Shown one piece after another: positions 42,780-50,286 of a stretch of DNA of 64,000 nucleotides. The position numbers were made by a program, and so were the translations under genes. Source of the DNA: JANNBN01 sp031385545 (GTDB taxonomy: Bacteria > Actinomycetota > Acidimicrobiia > Acidimicrobiales > JANYDT01); NCBI GenBank assembly GCA_031385545.1, contig JANNBN010000125.1, positions 8,181 through 72,180 on the forward strand, given 5' to 3'. Below the pieces are notes generated by a model. It saw only the letters and a program-made list of their open reading frames with translations. It searched no databases and was not told the DNA's origin. The first letter of the stretch is position 1; the number at the start of each line of letters is the position of its first letter.

Positions 42780-43652
42780 ATGCTGACGCTTCGTACGGCT
42801 CTGTACGTCCCCGGCGACCGAGCGGATCGAATCGGTAAGGCCCTCGCCAGCGCAGCGGATTGTGTGATCGTGGATCTGGAGGACGCGGTTGCTGCCACAC
42901 AGAAACGGCGTGCTCGAGAGGTGGCGGTCGAGTCCTTGGCTGCACTCGACGGGAAGCGCTCGTCCTGCCCGACGGTTGCGGTGCGGGTGAATGCGTTGAG
43001 CACGGGGCTGCTGAACGACGACATCGCTGCTCTCGCGGAGGTGTGGTCGCAGATCGGCTTCATCGTTCTACCGATGGTGCCGAATGCAGAGGCTGTACGG
43101 GAGGTCGCAGCCATTCTGGAGTCGGTCGATCCGCACGCTGCGTCCGATGCCGTCGGTCCGCGGCTGGTGCCGCTCATCGAATCGGCGCGAGGCGTGTTGC
43201 ATTCTCCAGCAATCGCGGCAGCACACGCTCGCGTACATACGCTGGCGCTCGGCCCTGCCGACCTGTCGAACGAGTTGGGCATTTCGCCCAGCCCCGATGG
43301 CGTCGAGCTGTTGCATGTGCGGTCGCAGCTTGTTCTCGCTGCTGCTGCAGCGGGGCTTGCCCGGCCCCTCGACGGCCCATGGTTGAACGTGGCTGACGCC
43401 GACGGATTGCGGCGTTCGGCAGAGGCCGGGAAGGTTTTGGGGTTCGGGGGGAAACAGGTGATACATCCAGCGCAGATCGACGTTGTCTCCCGGACCTACG
43501 CCCCGACCGAGGCGCAACTGCTATGGGCACGTACGGTCGACGCAGCTTTCGCCGAAGCTGAGGCTCGTGGGGTGTCATCCATCAGCCTGCCCGACGGCAC
43601 GTTCGTCGATTACCCGGTTGCGTTCCGGGCGCGGGCAATACTTGCCGAGTAG
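42780..43652 (+). CDS. CitE-like HpcH/HpaI aldolase/CoA lyase
   Basis: The 290-residue TIM-barrel protein shows YVPGDRADRIGKAL, the metal and CoA-site segments VDLEDAVAATQK and VRVNAL, PLIESARGVLHSPAIAA, LALGPADLSNELG and the late FGGKQVIHPAQID. These are signatures of citrate-lyase beta and malyl/citramalyl-CoA lyases. It probably cleaves or condenses a CoA thioester with glyoxylate or pyruvate; which one is not clear. It has no CitD/CitF partners nearby. Start ATG at 42780. Confidence 0.88.
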   Translation: MLTLRTALYVPGDRADRIGKALASAADCVIVDLEDAVAATQKRRAREVAVESLAALDGKRSSCPTVAVRVNALSTGLLNDDIAALAEVWSQIGFIVLPMVPNAEAVREVAAILESVDPHAASDAVGPRLVPLIESARGVLHSPAIAAAHARVHTLALGPADLSNELGISPSPDGVELLHVRSQLVLAAAAAGLARPLDGPWLNVADADGLRRSAEAGKVLGFGGKQVIHPAQIDVVSRTYAPTEAQLLWARTVDAAFAEAEARGVSSISLPDGTFVDYPVAFRARAILAE

Positions 43653-43699
43653 GGCCTTTGGCGCTTGCATCTGCTCCGTCGGAGGAGGAGTCTGAACTC

Positions 43700-44086
43700 A
43701 TGGCCTCGTCATCGCGTTCTGTCGACCCCGGTGGACCAACGAACGGGACGGATTCCATTCGGTCTGTACTCGACGCCGAGGAGAGACGACTGCGTGCGTT
43801 CATCGGCACCATGGAGACCGGCGGTGTGATTGAACACACGGGAACCGACGAGCACCTGGTGCCCATGGAAGACCGGACCAACGACGGGGGCACCGAGTTG
43901 GCCGAGCGGACGCTGCAGCTGGGGTTACTCGAATCTGTCGAGTCACGACTCGCCGAGGTGGGCGCGGCGAGGGAACGAATGGAGCTTGGCACCTACGGAC
44001 GGTGCGCCCACTGTGGCATGGCGATCGATCCGGAGCGCCTTAGCGCCCAGCCACTTGCCCGTTCGTGCACGGTGCACACCGCATAG
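43700..44086 (+). CDS. DksA/TraR-type zinc-finger protein
   Basis: This 128-residue protein has a coiled-coil middle part (ESVESRLAEVGAARERMELG) and a C-terminal zinc finger of the form CAHCGMAIDPERL...CTVH, with Cys-Cys-Cys-His rather than four Cys. DksA/TraR proteins bind the RNA polymerase secondary channel or serve as structural zinc proteins in actinobacteria. GGAGGAGGAG lies 9 bp ahead of the ATG at 43700, a strong ribosome-binding site that fixes the start. Confidence 0.85.
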   Translation: MASSSRSVDPGGPTNGTDSIRSVLDAEERRLRAFIGTMETGGVIEHTGTDEHLVPMEDRTNDGGTELAERTLQLGLLESVESRLAEVGAARERMELGTYGRCAHCGMAIDPERLSAQPLARSCTVHTA

Positions 44087-44193
44087 CGACGCGGGGCGTG
44101 AGCGGATTGGGAGCGCCCGCGCCTCCGAGAGATCGTGGGATGTGTTGGAATGTCGGCGATCGAGAGTGACTCGGTGCCCGGAGGATCCAACCC

Positions 44194-44982
44194 ATGAACG
44201 AAACAGTTCTGATCACGGGAGCAGCAGGAGACATCGGGAGCGCCGTTGCTGAGACTCTCGCGTCAATGACCCGGACGCTGATACTTGCTGATCATCCCAG
44301 TTCGCAGCAGAAACTCGCCGGCGTCGCGGAATCGTTGCGAGGCCGTTGTGCGGCCGTCGTGGAGTCGACGTTCGATGTCAGTGACCGAGCCGATGTCGCG
44401 AGCGCTCTGTCGGCGTGCCGCGCGCAGGGCCACGTTCCCAACTTGGTGTTCAACAATGCCGGGTACCAGGGCGCCTTTACCCGCGTTGACCTGATGGAGT
44501 CCGATGAGGTTGCCAAGGTGCTTGCGGTCAACGTGCTTGGCGTCTTCAATGTGATTGCCGAGACGTCGGCGGCGTTGATCAGCGCGGGCCTTGCCGGTTC
44601 GATCGTCAACACAGCATCAATGGCAGGCGTCGGCGGTGCACCCAATATGGCCGGTTACTCGGCGTCGAAAGCGGCTGTGATCGGCCTCACCAAGAGCACC
44701 TCCAAGGACCTCGCCCCGTTCGGCATTCGGGTGAATGCGGTGTCGCCGGCGTTCATCGGCCCAGGCGCGATGTGGGAGCGTCAGGTCGAGATGCAGGCGG
44801 CAACCGGCAGCCAGTACTACTCGTCGGATCCAGCGGAAGTCGCGAAGCAGATGATCGGCATGGTGCCGCTTCGGCGTTACGGAACAACGGGTGAGGTTGC
44901 GTCGGTCGTGGCGTTCCTGCTGTCCGACGCAGCGTCGTATCTCACGGGCGTCAACATCGAGATCAGCGGCGGCTCGGCCTAG
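44194..44982 (+). CDS. short-chain dehydrogenase/reductase
   Basis: The 262-residue protein has ITGAAGDIGSAVA (cofactor), NNAGYQG, the catalytic Ser in NTASMAG and YSASKAA (Tyr-x3-Lys), and ends VNIEISGGSA. It is a classical SDR, likely NAD-dependent because an Asp follows beta-2 (ILADH). The substrate is unknown. GAGG precedes the ATG at 44194. Confidence 0.9.
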   Translation: MNETVLITGAAGDIGSAVAETLASMTRTLILADHPSSQQKLAGVAESLRGRCAAVVESTFDVSDRADVASALSACRAQGHVPNLVFNNAGYQGAFTRVDLMESDEVAKVLAVNVLGVFNVIAETSAALISAGLAGSIVNTASMAGVGGAPNMAGYSASKAAVIGLTKSTSKDLAPFGIRVNAVSPAFIGPGAMWERQVEMQAATGSQYYSSDPAEVAKQMIGMVPLRRYGTTGEVASVVAFLLSDAASYLTGVNIEISGGSA

Positions 44983-45054
44983 AGGGATCGGACTCATTGA
45001 CACCGACCGAGCGTCTGGTCCTACGGGGAGAGGCCTGATCGACACCGGCACGCT

Positions 45055-45082
45055 CACATGACATCATGTTTGATGTCATGTG
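45055..45082. promoter_or_regulatory. palindromic operator of a broken toxin-antitoxin module
   Basis: CACATGACATCA (45055-45066) and TGATGTCATGTG (45071-45082) are perfect 12 bp inverse arms around TGTT. The palindrome covers the start of the toxin remnant, the usual place for a toxin-antitoxin autoregulatory operator. It has stayed intact while the genes have not. Confidence 0.65.
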
Positions 45083-45206
45083 GTCAATCGAGTTGGAGCC
45101 GGAGGTTGAGTCCTGGATCAACGATCTCGACCCGCGTCGATATGCCGTCGCGCTCCCACACCTTGAACGGCTCGAAACTGTCGGCAACCTTAATGGCTGG
45201 ATCTGA
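45066..45206 (+). pseudogene. truncated RelE/Gp49-like toxin
   Basis: The 46-residue frame reads MWSIELEPEVESWINDLDP and continues to PHLERL, the N-terminal half of phage Gp49/HigB-like RelE-superfamily toxins. It stops before the C-terminal catalytic strands. A run in another frame just downstream (DEMRFSFNTVFNLAE) resembles the missing L-x-E-L-R-F core, so a frameshift broke the gene. Confidence 0.6.
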
Positions 45207-45320
45207 GACCCTGTCTGCGGACGAGATGCGCTTTTCCTTCAATACGGTATTTAACTTGGCGGAAACCGCTGCGGCTCCTTCGTCGGAGCAATGGCCGGCC
45301 TCCTGCGTTCTTGGAGTGAG

Positions 45321-45700
45321 CTAACCGTCGACGGGGTGGGTGAGTTCCAACGGTCGGTGGGAGCGTGCCGGTTTGTGTAGCGATGCCGGACATGTAAAGC
45401 CTACGTGTCGGCGATGTCTCGCTACAGCCAGCGCCGGCGAACCAGCTTCCGACGTACCCAATACCAGTGGGATTCGGCGGCCGTCCTGGAACTCTGCGTC
45501 GAGCTTCAGCTCGGCGCCGAGGGCCTCGATGTATTTGCGCAGCGTTGAGATCCGCAGATCCTCAGCGTGCTCGATCTTCGAGATCGAAGTCGTCCCCCGC
45601 AGCGAGCGGCTCCGGTAGCGCGCCCGGCCCGTGAGCGCGTCCTTCCGATGGGGACGATGGCGGAGTTCCGCGCCCGCCTGCTCACGCGAACGTCGTGCAC
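45321..45700 (-). pseudogene. decayed XRE-family antitoxin
   Basis: The minus frame contains TTSISKIEHAEDLRISTLRK and YIEALGAELKLDAEF, the second half of an XRE helix-turn-helix antitoxin of HigA type. The first helices are replaced by an Arg-rich unrecognisable stretch and no start is evident, so it is broken. It lies on the opposite strand to the toxin remnant, unlike intact modules, which points to an inversion. Confidence 0.6.
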
Positions 45701-45881
45701 CTCGTCGTGGTCAGCGACTCAGGCCGTCCGTGGACCCGAACGCTCCGACGGGAGCTGATCGCAGCAGGACGCTGGGAGATCGAACCGACCCTGCGCTCAT
45801 GCATTGGATGGCCGTACGGGCGGATCGGTGAGCCGGGAGTCGGAGAACTGCAATCTCCGCACTCGACCGAATCGTTGTCCA

Positions 45882-45940
45882 GTGGGGCAGGCGGGTATCG
45901 AACCCGCAACCGAGGCATTATGAGTCCGTTGCTCCGAGTG
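45882..45940 (-). pseudogene. 3' fragment of tRNA-Met(CAU)
   Basis: On the minus strand the sequence holds AGC (end of a D arm), ACGGACTCATAA (anticodon CAT at 45920-45922), a variable loop, a perfect T arm GCGGGTTCGATACCCGC (45891-45907) and the acceptor end CTGCCCC. The 5' acceptor and D arm are missing, and the right side of the anticodon stem is mutated (TGCCT instead of the expected TCCGT). Such 3' halves are typical of integrase attachment sites left by mobile elements. Confidence 0.7.
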
Positions 45941-46568
45941 CTGACCAGAGAGCCGCGAGTGCGACATCCGGGTCGGTGACCTTGATCGTATGCATACCCA
46001 TGGCCGCGGCTGGCTTCAGGTTGATGCCGAGGTCGTCCAGGAAAACGCACTCGTGCGGCTGCACATCCAAGGCCTGGCACGCCGCCGTGTAGAACTGCGG
46101 CTCGGGCTTGCGACAACCGACGACGCTGGATTCGATCACATGATGGAAGATCGCAATGACCTCGGCCCGTCCGTCGGCGTGGCCTGGCACGGTGCCCACC
46201 CGCTGGTTGCCGACGACCACGTTGTTGGTGAGTAACGCCAGCAGATACCCTTCGCCCTTCAGCCGATGCAGCGCCGCCACCATCTGCGGGCGCAGGTCGC
46301 CGTGCAGCAAACCCATGATCGCCCGCCCGTCGACCGAGTGCCCCAACGCAGCCGCCTCGGCCTCGAACAGGATGCAAAAACCGTCGAGATCAACCTCGGA
46401 GCGCTCGAACTTCGCCCACGCGTTGGTGTCGGGATTCGTAGCGTTGATGGACCGAATCAGGTCCGTCGGCAGCCCGTTGGCTGCCTCGTAGCTGGCAAAT
46501 GCCTCGAACGGGCTGGTGAGGATGACCCCGCCAAAGTCCCACAATACGGCCCGAAAACGCTGTTTCAC
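45918..46568 (-). CDS. HAD family hydrolase (ACAD10/IA-like)
   Basis: This 216-residue protein has motif I DFGGVILTSPF, motif II LLTNN, the motif III Lys in CRKPEPQFY and motif IV VFLDDLGINLKPAA. The first motif has Gly-Gly in place of the second Asp (D-F-G-G), as in the subgroup near the acyl-CoA-dehydrogenase-linked HADs. GTG start with GAGGGG upstream. Its last codons and its TAA stop are formed by the tRNA-Met fragment, so the original 3' end was probably replaced. Confidence 0.85.
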   Translation of the reverse strand: MKQRFRAVLWDFGGVILTSPFEAFASYEAANGLPTDLIRSINATNPDTNAWAKFERSEVDLDGFCILFEAEAAALGHSVDGRAIMGLLHGDLRPQMVAALHRLKGEGYLLALLTNNVVVGNQRVGTVPGHADGRAEVIAIFHHVIESSVVGCRKPEPQFYTAACQALDVQPHECVFLDDLGINLKPAAAMGMHTIKVTDPDVALAALWSALGATDS

Positions 46569-46732
46569 CCCCTCAGAATCGCAGAATGCTCGTTAACCCT
46601 CCAAACCCCTGCTTGACTGGAGGTGTCGTTCAAGGTGCGGCGTCGATGTGCCGATTGGTACAACACGTCGGCCTCGGGATCAGTCCAGGCCAGTTCGGCC
46701 GGGCCTCCTCAGACGCCCAGGCGACGTTTCAC

Positions 46733-46783
46733 ACGTTCCAATTCAGCACGTTCCAATTCAACATTTCATACTTCCCAATTCAA
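46733..46783. repeat. three direct repeats ahead of the NYN nuclease gene
   Basis: ACGTTCCAATTCA occurs at 46733-46745 and 46748-46760, and CTTCCCAATTCAA at 46771-46783. This patch is unusually AT-rich for the region and lies 25-75 bp before the start codon, so it is probably in the leader or promoter. Confidence 0.55.
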
Positions 46784-46807
46784 CCCACACAAGCAGGTCC
46801 AGATCAC

Positions 46808-48658
46808 ATGACCACCTATAAGGTCGTCGTCGACGGATCGAACATCGCCACCGAGGGTCGCTCCCTCCCAAGCCTGAACCAGCTCGACGAAGCGGTTCAG
46901 TGCTTCATCGAGGAGCACCCTGGCGCAGATGTTCTGGTCATTGTCGACACGTCATTCGCACACCGGATCGATCCAACCGAATCCGAGATCTTCGAATCGG
47001 CGTACGACGCCGGCGAGATCATCACCCCGCCAGCCGGAACGATCGGCCGTGGCGACAGCTTCATCCTCAAGGTGGCCGACAAGCTCGGCGCCACCGTGTT
47101 CTCCAACGACTCGTTCCAAGAGTTCCACGGCACCTACGACTGGCTGTTCGACCGCGGCCGCCTCATCGGCGGCAAGCCAATCCCCGGCCTCGGCTGGGTC
47201 TTTACGGACCGCACCCCGGTCCGTGGCCCCCGTAGCCGCGAGGCTGTCCGCGACGCCAAGCGTTCCCAGGTCCGTCTCGGGTCCAAAGAAGCAATGCGAC
47301 CAATGCCGGTGCCGAAGGCCCCCCCAGCGTTCTTGACCGCCAAGGAAGAAGAAGCCGAGGTCGAGGCCAAGGCATCACGTGGACGCGGTCGAGGCCGCGA
47401 GCGTGACCGCGACCGAGGCAAGAAGCGTGGCGGCGAACAAGCCAGTGCCGTTGTGGCCGTTGCCGCTCCTGTCGAAGCGCGGCCCGCCAAATCCTCCCGC
47501 AAAAGCGCACAACAGTCTGCCCCGCAGTCAGCGCAACCATCCGAGCGGCAGACCCGTACGGCCCCTGTTGCCGACTCTTCGTTCGTGAACGAGAGCCTGC
47601 CCTTCGTCAGCTTCGTATCCGAGCATCTGCCCGGTACCGAGGTCGACGGCGTTGTCGATTCCTACGCCAGCCACGGCTTCTACGTCAGCATCGGCGATGC
47701 CCGCGGTTATGTGCCGTTGCGCGGCGCTGCTGACCCCATGCCCCGCTCGGCTCGGGATGTCGCCCGCAAGGGCGAGGAGTACACGTTCATCGTCCGAGCA
47801 TTCGACGCCGAACGTCGTGGTATCGAGCTGGCTATGCCTGGCTCGCCGGCCGCCCAGACAATTGGTTCCGATTCTCCCGCAGACGTTTCCTCCAGCGAAC
47901 GCGATGGCCGTTCGGCTAGTCGCGATCGAGATGGTGGCCGGGATCGGGGCCGCGATAGTGGCCGCGATAGTGGTCGCGATGGTGGGTCTCGTCGTGGACG
48001 TCGTCGCCGCGGACGTGGTCAAGGTGAAGATCAAGCTGGCCAGTCATTGCGGGCAGATGCGCAATCGTCCGACGATGCAGCTGCATCGTCGACCAAGTCG
48101 TCAGTGCCTCGTCGCAACGGCGCACGGAAAGCAACGGCTGCCGAGCAAGCTGCCGTCGCGAAGGTATCGGCCGTAAAGGCTTCCGCTGCGAAGAAAGCGG
48201 CCCCAGCTCCAAAGGCACCTGCGAAGGCAGTGGCTGCAAAGGCTCCAGCGAAGAAGGCTGCTTCTGCGACAGCCAAGGCTGCAGCTGCCGCCAAGGCCCC
48301 GACCAAGGGCGCGGCTCCGGTCAACAAGGCTCCGGTCAAAAAGGCTTCGGCCAAGACCGCTGCTCCTGCCAAGGCCGCTCCGGCGAAAGCTTCGACTCCG
48401 GCCAAGAAGGCGGTTCCAGCGAAGCGCGTTTCCGCGAAGGCTGCTCCGGCGAAGGCTGCTCCGGCAAAAACGGTCGCACCGAAGAAGGCCGCCAGCCCGG
48501 CGAAGAAGGCCGCCGTCAAGGCAGTTGCTCCCGCCAAGAAGGCTGTGGTCAAGGCCACTGCTCCTGCGAAAAAGGCAGCTCCTGCAACGAAAGCAGTAGC
48601 CAAGAAGGTTGTGGCGAAGAAGGTCGCCAAGGCTGTTGCCAAGAAGGCAGCCAAGTAG
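46808..48658 (+). CDS. NYN ribonuclease-S1-histone-H1-like tail fusion
   Basis: The 616-residue protein starts with a Zc3h12a-like NYN/PIN nuclease domain (about 1-150): VVDGSNIATEG, VIVDTSFAHRID, GRGDSFILKVADKLG and VFSNDSFQEF supply the acidic metal site. An Arg-rich linker follows, then an S1 RNA-binding domain (about 268-350; GTEVDGVVDSYASHGFYVSI). Next is an Arg/Asp/Gly-rich patch (RDRGRDSGRDSGRD) and a tail of about 190 residues made of Ala/Lys/Pro repeats (PAKKAA) like bacterial histone-H1-like proteins. It would bind and cut RNA, with the tail adding nucleic-acid affinity. An ATG at 46808 heads the conserved domain. Confidence 0.85.
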   Translation: MTTYKVVVDGSNIATEGRSLPSLNQLDEAVQCFIEEHPGADVLVIVDTSFAHRIDPTESEIFESAYDAGEIITPPAGTIGRGDSFILKVADKLGATVFSNDSFQEFHGTYDWLFDRGRLIGGKPIPGLGWVFTDRTPVRGPRSREAVRDAKRSQVRLGSKEAMRPMPVPKAPPAFLTAKEEEAEVEAKASRGRGRGRERDRDRGKKRGGEQASAVVAVAAPVEARPAKSSRKSAQQSAPQSAQPSERQTRTAPVADSSFVNESLPFVSFVSEHLPGTEVDGVVDSYASHGFYVSIGDARGYVPLRGAADPMPRSARDVARKGEEYTFIVRAFDAERRGIELAMPGSPAAQTIGSDSPADVSSSERDGRSASRDRDGGRDRGRDSGRDSGRDGGSRRGRRRRGRGQGEDQAGQSLRADAQSSDDAAASSTKSSVPRRNGARKATAAEQAAVAKVSAVKASAAKKAAPAPKAPAKAVAAKAPAKKAASATAKAAAAAKAPTKGAAPVNKAPVKKASAKTAAPAKAAPAKASTPAKKAVPAKRVSAKAAPAKAAPAKTVAPKKAASPAKKAAVKAVAPAKKAVVKATAPAKKAAPATKAVAKKVVAKKVAKAVAKKAAK

Positions 48659-48712
48659 CGGTTTCGCACAGAACAACCGCGAACGTTCCCGAACAACCCG
48701 GTCGGCGCGTTG

Positions 48713-48753
48713 CGTCGGTCGGCGTCGGTCGGCGTCGGTCGACGTCGGTCGGT
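48713..48753. repeat. tandem decamer GTCGGTCGGC
   Basis: About four units of GTCGGTCGGC, one with GA for GG, stand in tandem between the NYN gene and xthA. It looks like a slippage array. Confidence 0.7.
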
Positions 48754-48797
48754 CCCGGGCTTCCAGCGGGTGTACTCAGGCCCCGTAAGGTAGACGG

Positions 48798-49622
48798 GTG
48801 CGTATTGCCACCTGGAACGTCAACTCGCTGAAGGCCCGCATGCCGCGCGTCGAGGAATGGCTCGCCGAGATCCAGCCCGACGTGCTGTGCCTGCAGGAAA
48901 CGAAGCTTTCCGATGCGGCTTTCCCGGGCCTGAGTTTCCAAGCGCTGGGGTACGAGACGGCCCACCACGGCCAGGGCCAGTGGAACGGCGTGGCCATTTT
49001 GTCCAAGGTTGGCCTCACCGACGTCACCCATGGGTTCGTGCCGGACCTTGCCCAACCGGCCGACGAGATCGACGACTACCGCGCAGGGGTGCTCAACGAG
49101 GCACGCCTGCTGACAGCCCGCTGCGGTGGTGTATTGGTGTCCAGCGTGTACGTGCCCAACGGCCGCAATCGCGACGACCCGCACTGGCACGCCAAGTTGG
49201 TGTGGCTCACCCACCTTCGCCGCCATCTCGACGCGCTGACCACACCCGCAGACCGTGTGATGGTGCTTGGTGACTTCAACATTGCCCCAGACGATCGCGA
49301 CGTGTGGGACCCGAAGAAGTTCACCAACTCCACGCACGTCACTCCGCAGGAACGCGATCGGTTGACGCACGTCGAGGGCTGGGGCCTCACCGATCTGTTT
49401 CGCGCCATCTACCCGCAGGATCGTCTGTACACATACTGGGACTACCGGGCAGGCGACTTCCATATGCACCGGGGCATGCGCATCGACCTCGTACTCGGCA
49501 GTGCTTCCGTGCGTCAGTCGCTGGAGTGGGCCATCGTCGACCGCAACGCTCGCAAGGGCAAACTACCGTCGGACCACGCCCCCGTCATGGTGCAACTCGA
49601 CAGCAGTTCGTGGACGGCATGA
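48798..49622 (+). CDS. xthA: exodeoxyribonuclease III
   Basis: This 274-residue AP endonuclease starts with GTG (MRIATWNVNSLKARM). LQETKL gives the metal Glu, SVYVPNGRN the catalytic Tyr region, LGDFNIAP the Asp/Asn pair and SDHAPV the terminal Asp-His. It repairs abasic sites and 3' blocks. Its stop overlaps the thioesterase start (ATGA). Confidence 0.94.
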   Translation: MRIATWNVNSLKARMPRVEEWLAEIQPDVLCLQETKLSDAAFPGLSFQALGYETAHHGQGQWNGVAILSKVGLTDVTHGFVPDLAQPADEIDDYRAGVLNEARLLTARCGGVLVSSVYVPNGRNRDDPHWHAKLVWLTHLRRHLDALTTPADRVMVLGDFNIAPDDRDVWDPKKFTNSTHVTPQERDRLTHVEGWGLTDLFRAIYPQDRLYTYWDYRAGDFHMHRGMRIDLVLGSASVRQSLEWAIVDRNARKGKLPSDHAPVMVQLDSSSWTA

Positions 49623-50284
49623 ACGACCACCTCCGCAACGGTCACGCCACCGGCCGGGTTCCCGCCGACAGCCCCGAACGCACCGCTATGCATGCGTTGG
49701 CCGATGAAGTACGCAGGCTGGCTGCGGCAATGGTCGACCGCGACATGCCGGTCGAGGTGGCCGACCACGCCGCAATGATGCTACGTACACTTACTGACAG
49801 GGTGGCTGCGGCTCCGACGCGCGATTTCGCAACAGATCGCTACGACTCCACCGGGTTCGTAGATTTCTCGCCGGTCGGCGGCCTCGCGAACCCGGTCAGT
49901 CCTCCTCTCAGCCTGCGGCGTGAACCTGACGGCACCGTGTCCGGCATGGCGGTCTTCTCAGCAGCCTTCGAGGGGCCTCCGGCCCACGTCCACGGTGGGG
50001 TGCTGTCCGCCGCGTTCGACGAAGTCCTCGGACTCGCCCAGACTGCGTGCGGGTTGACGGGCATGACTGGGCGCCTCACGGTGCACTACCGTCGCCCAAC
50101 GCCGATCGGTGTCGAAGTGCGCTTCACCGGCCGTATCCAATCGATCAGCGGACGAAAGGTTCTGGCGACCGGCGAGAGTCTTGTGCTGTTCCAGGGCGAG
50201 TGGGTTGTCACGGCCGAGTCCGATGGGCTGTTCATCTCCATGCCCAACGGGTTCAAAACGCTCGCCGGCGACGAGGTGTTCTAA
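49619..50284 (+). CDS. PaaI-type hotdog thioesterase
   Basis: The 221-residue protein has a C-terminal hotdog fold with VHGGVLSAAFDEVLG (the helix with the catalytic Asp/Glu) and LTVHYRRPTPIGVEV. An extra N-terminal region of about 80 residues has no clear similarity. It hydrolyses an acyl-CoA of unknown type. The start overlaps xthA, and the ABC-F gene follows 2 bp after the stop, so the three are probably one transcript. Confidence 0.85.
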   Translation: MNDHLRNGHATGRVPADSPERTAMHALADEVRRLAAAMVDRDMPVEVADHAAMMLRTLTDRVAAAPTRDFATDRYDSTGFVDFSPVGGLANPVSPPLSLRREPDGTVSGMAVFSAAFEGPPAHVHGGVLSAAFDEVLGLAQTACGLTGMTGRLTVHYRRPTPIGVEVRFTGRIQSISGRKVLATGESLVLFQGEWVVTAESDGLFISMPNGFKTLAGDEVF

Positions 50285-50286
50285 TC

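Larger units (their letters stand above)
44983..45917. other. decayed island between SDR and HAD genes
   Basis: In these 935 bp I find a truncated RelE-like toxin frame behind an intact palindromic operator, a decayed XRE antitoxin on the other strand and, at the right end, a tRNA-Met 3' fragment. Other open frames here (for example a plus frame at 45695-45979) cross these remnants and have no similarity. Confidence 0.6.

Noticed and set aside
45695..45979. 94-codon open frame on the plus strand
   Set aside because: It crosses the tRNA fragment and the HAD gene and shows no family motif; I leave it out although its first 30 residues look protein-like.
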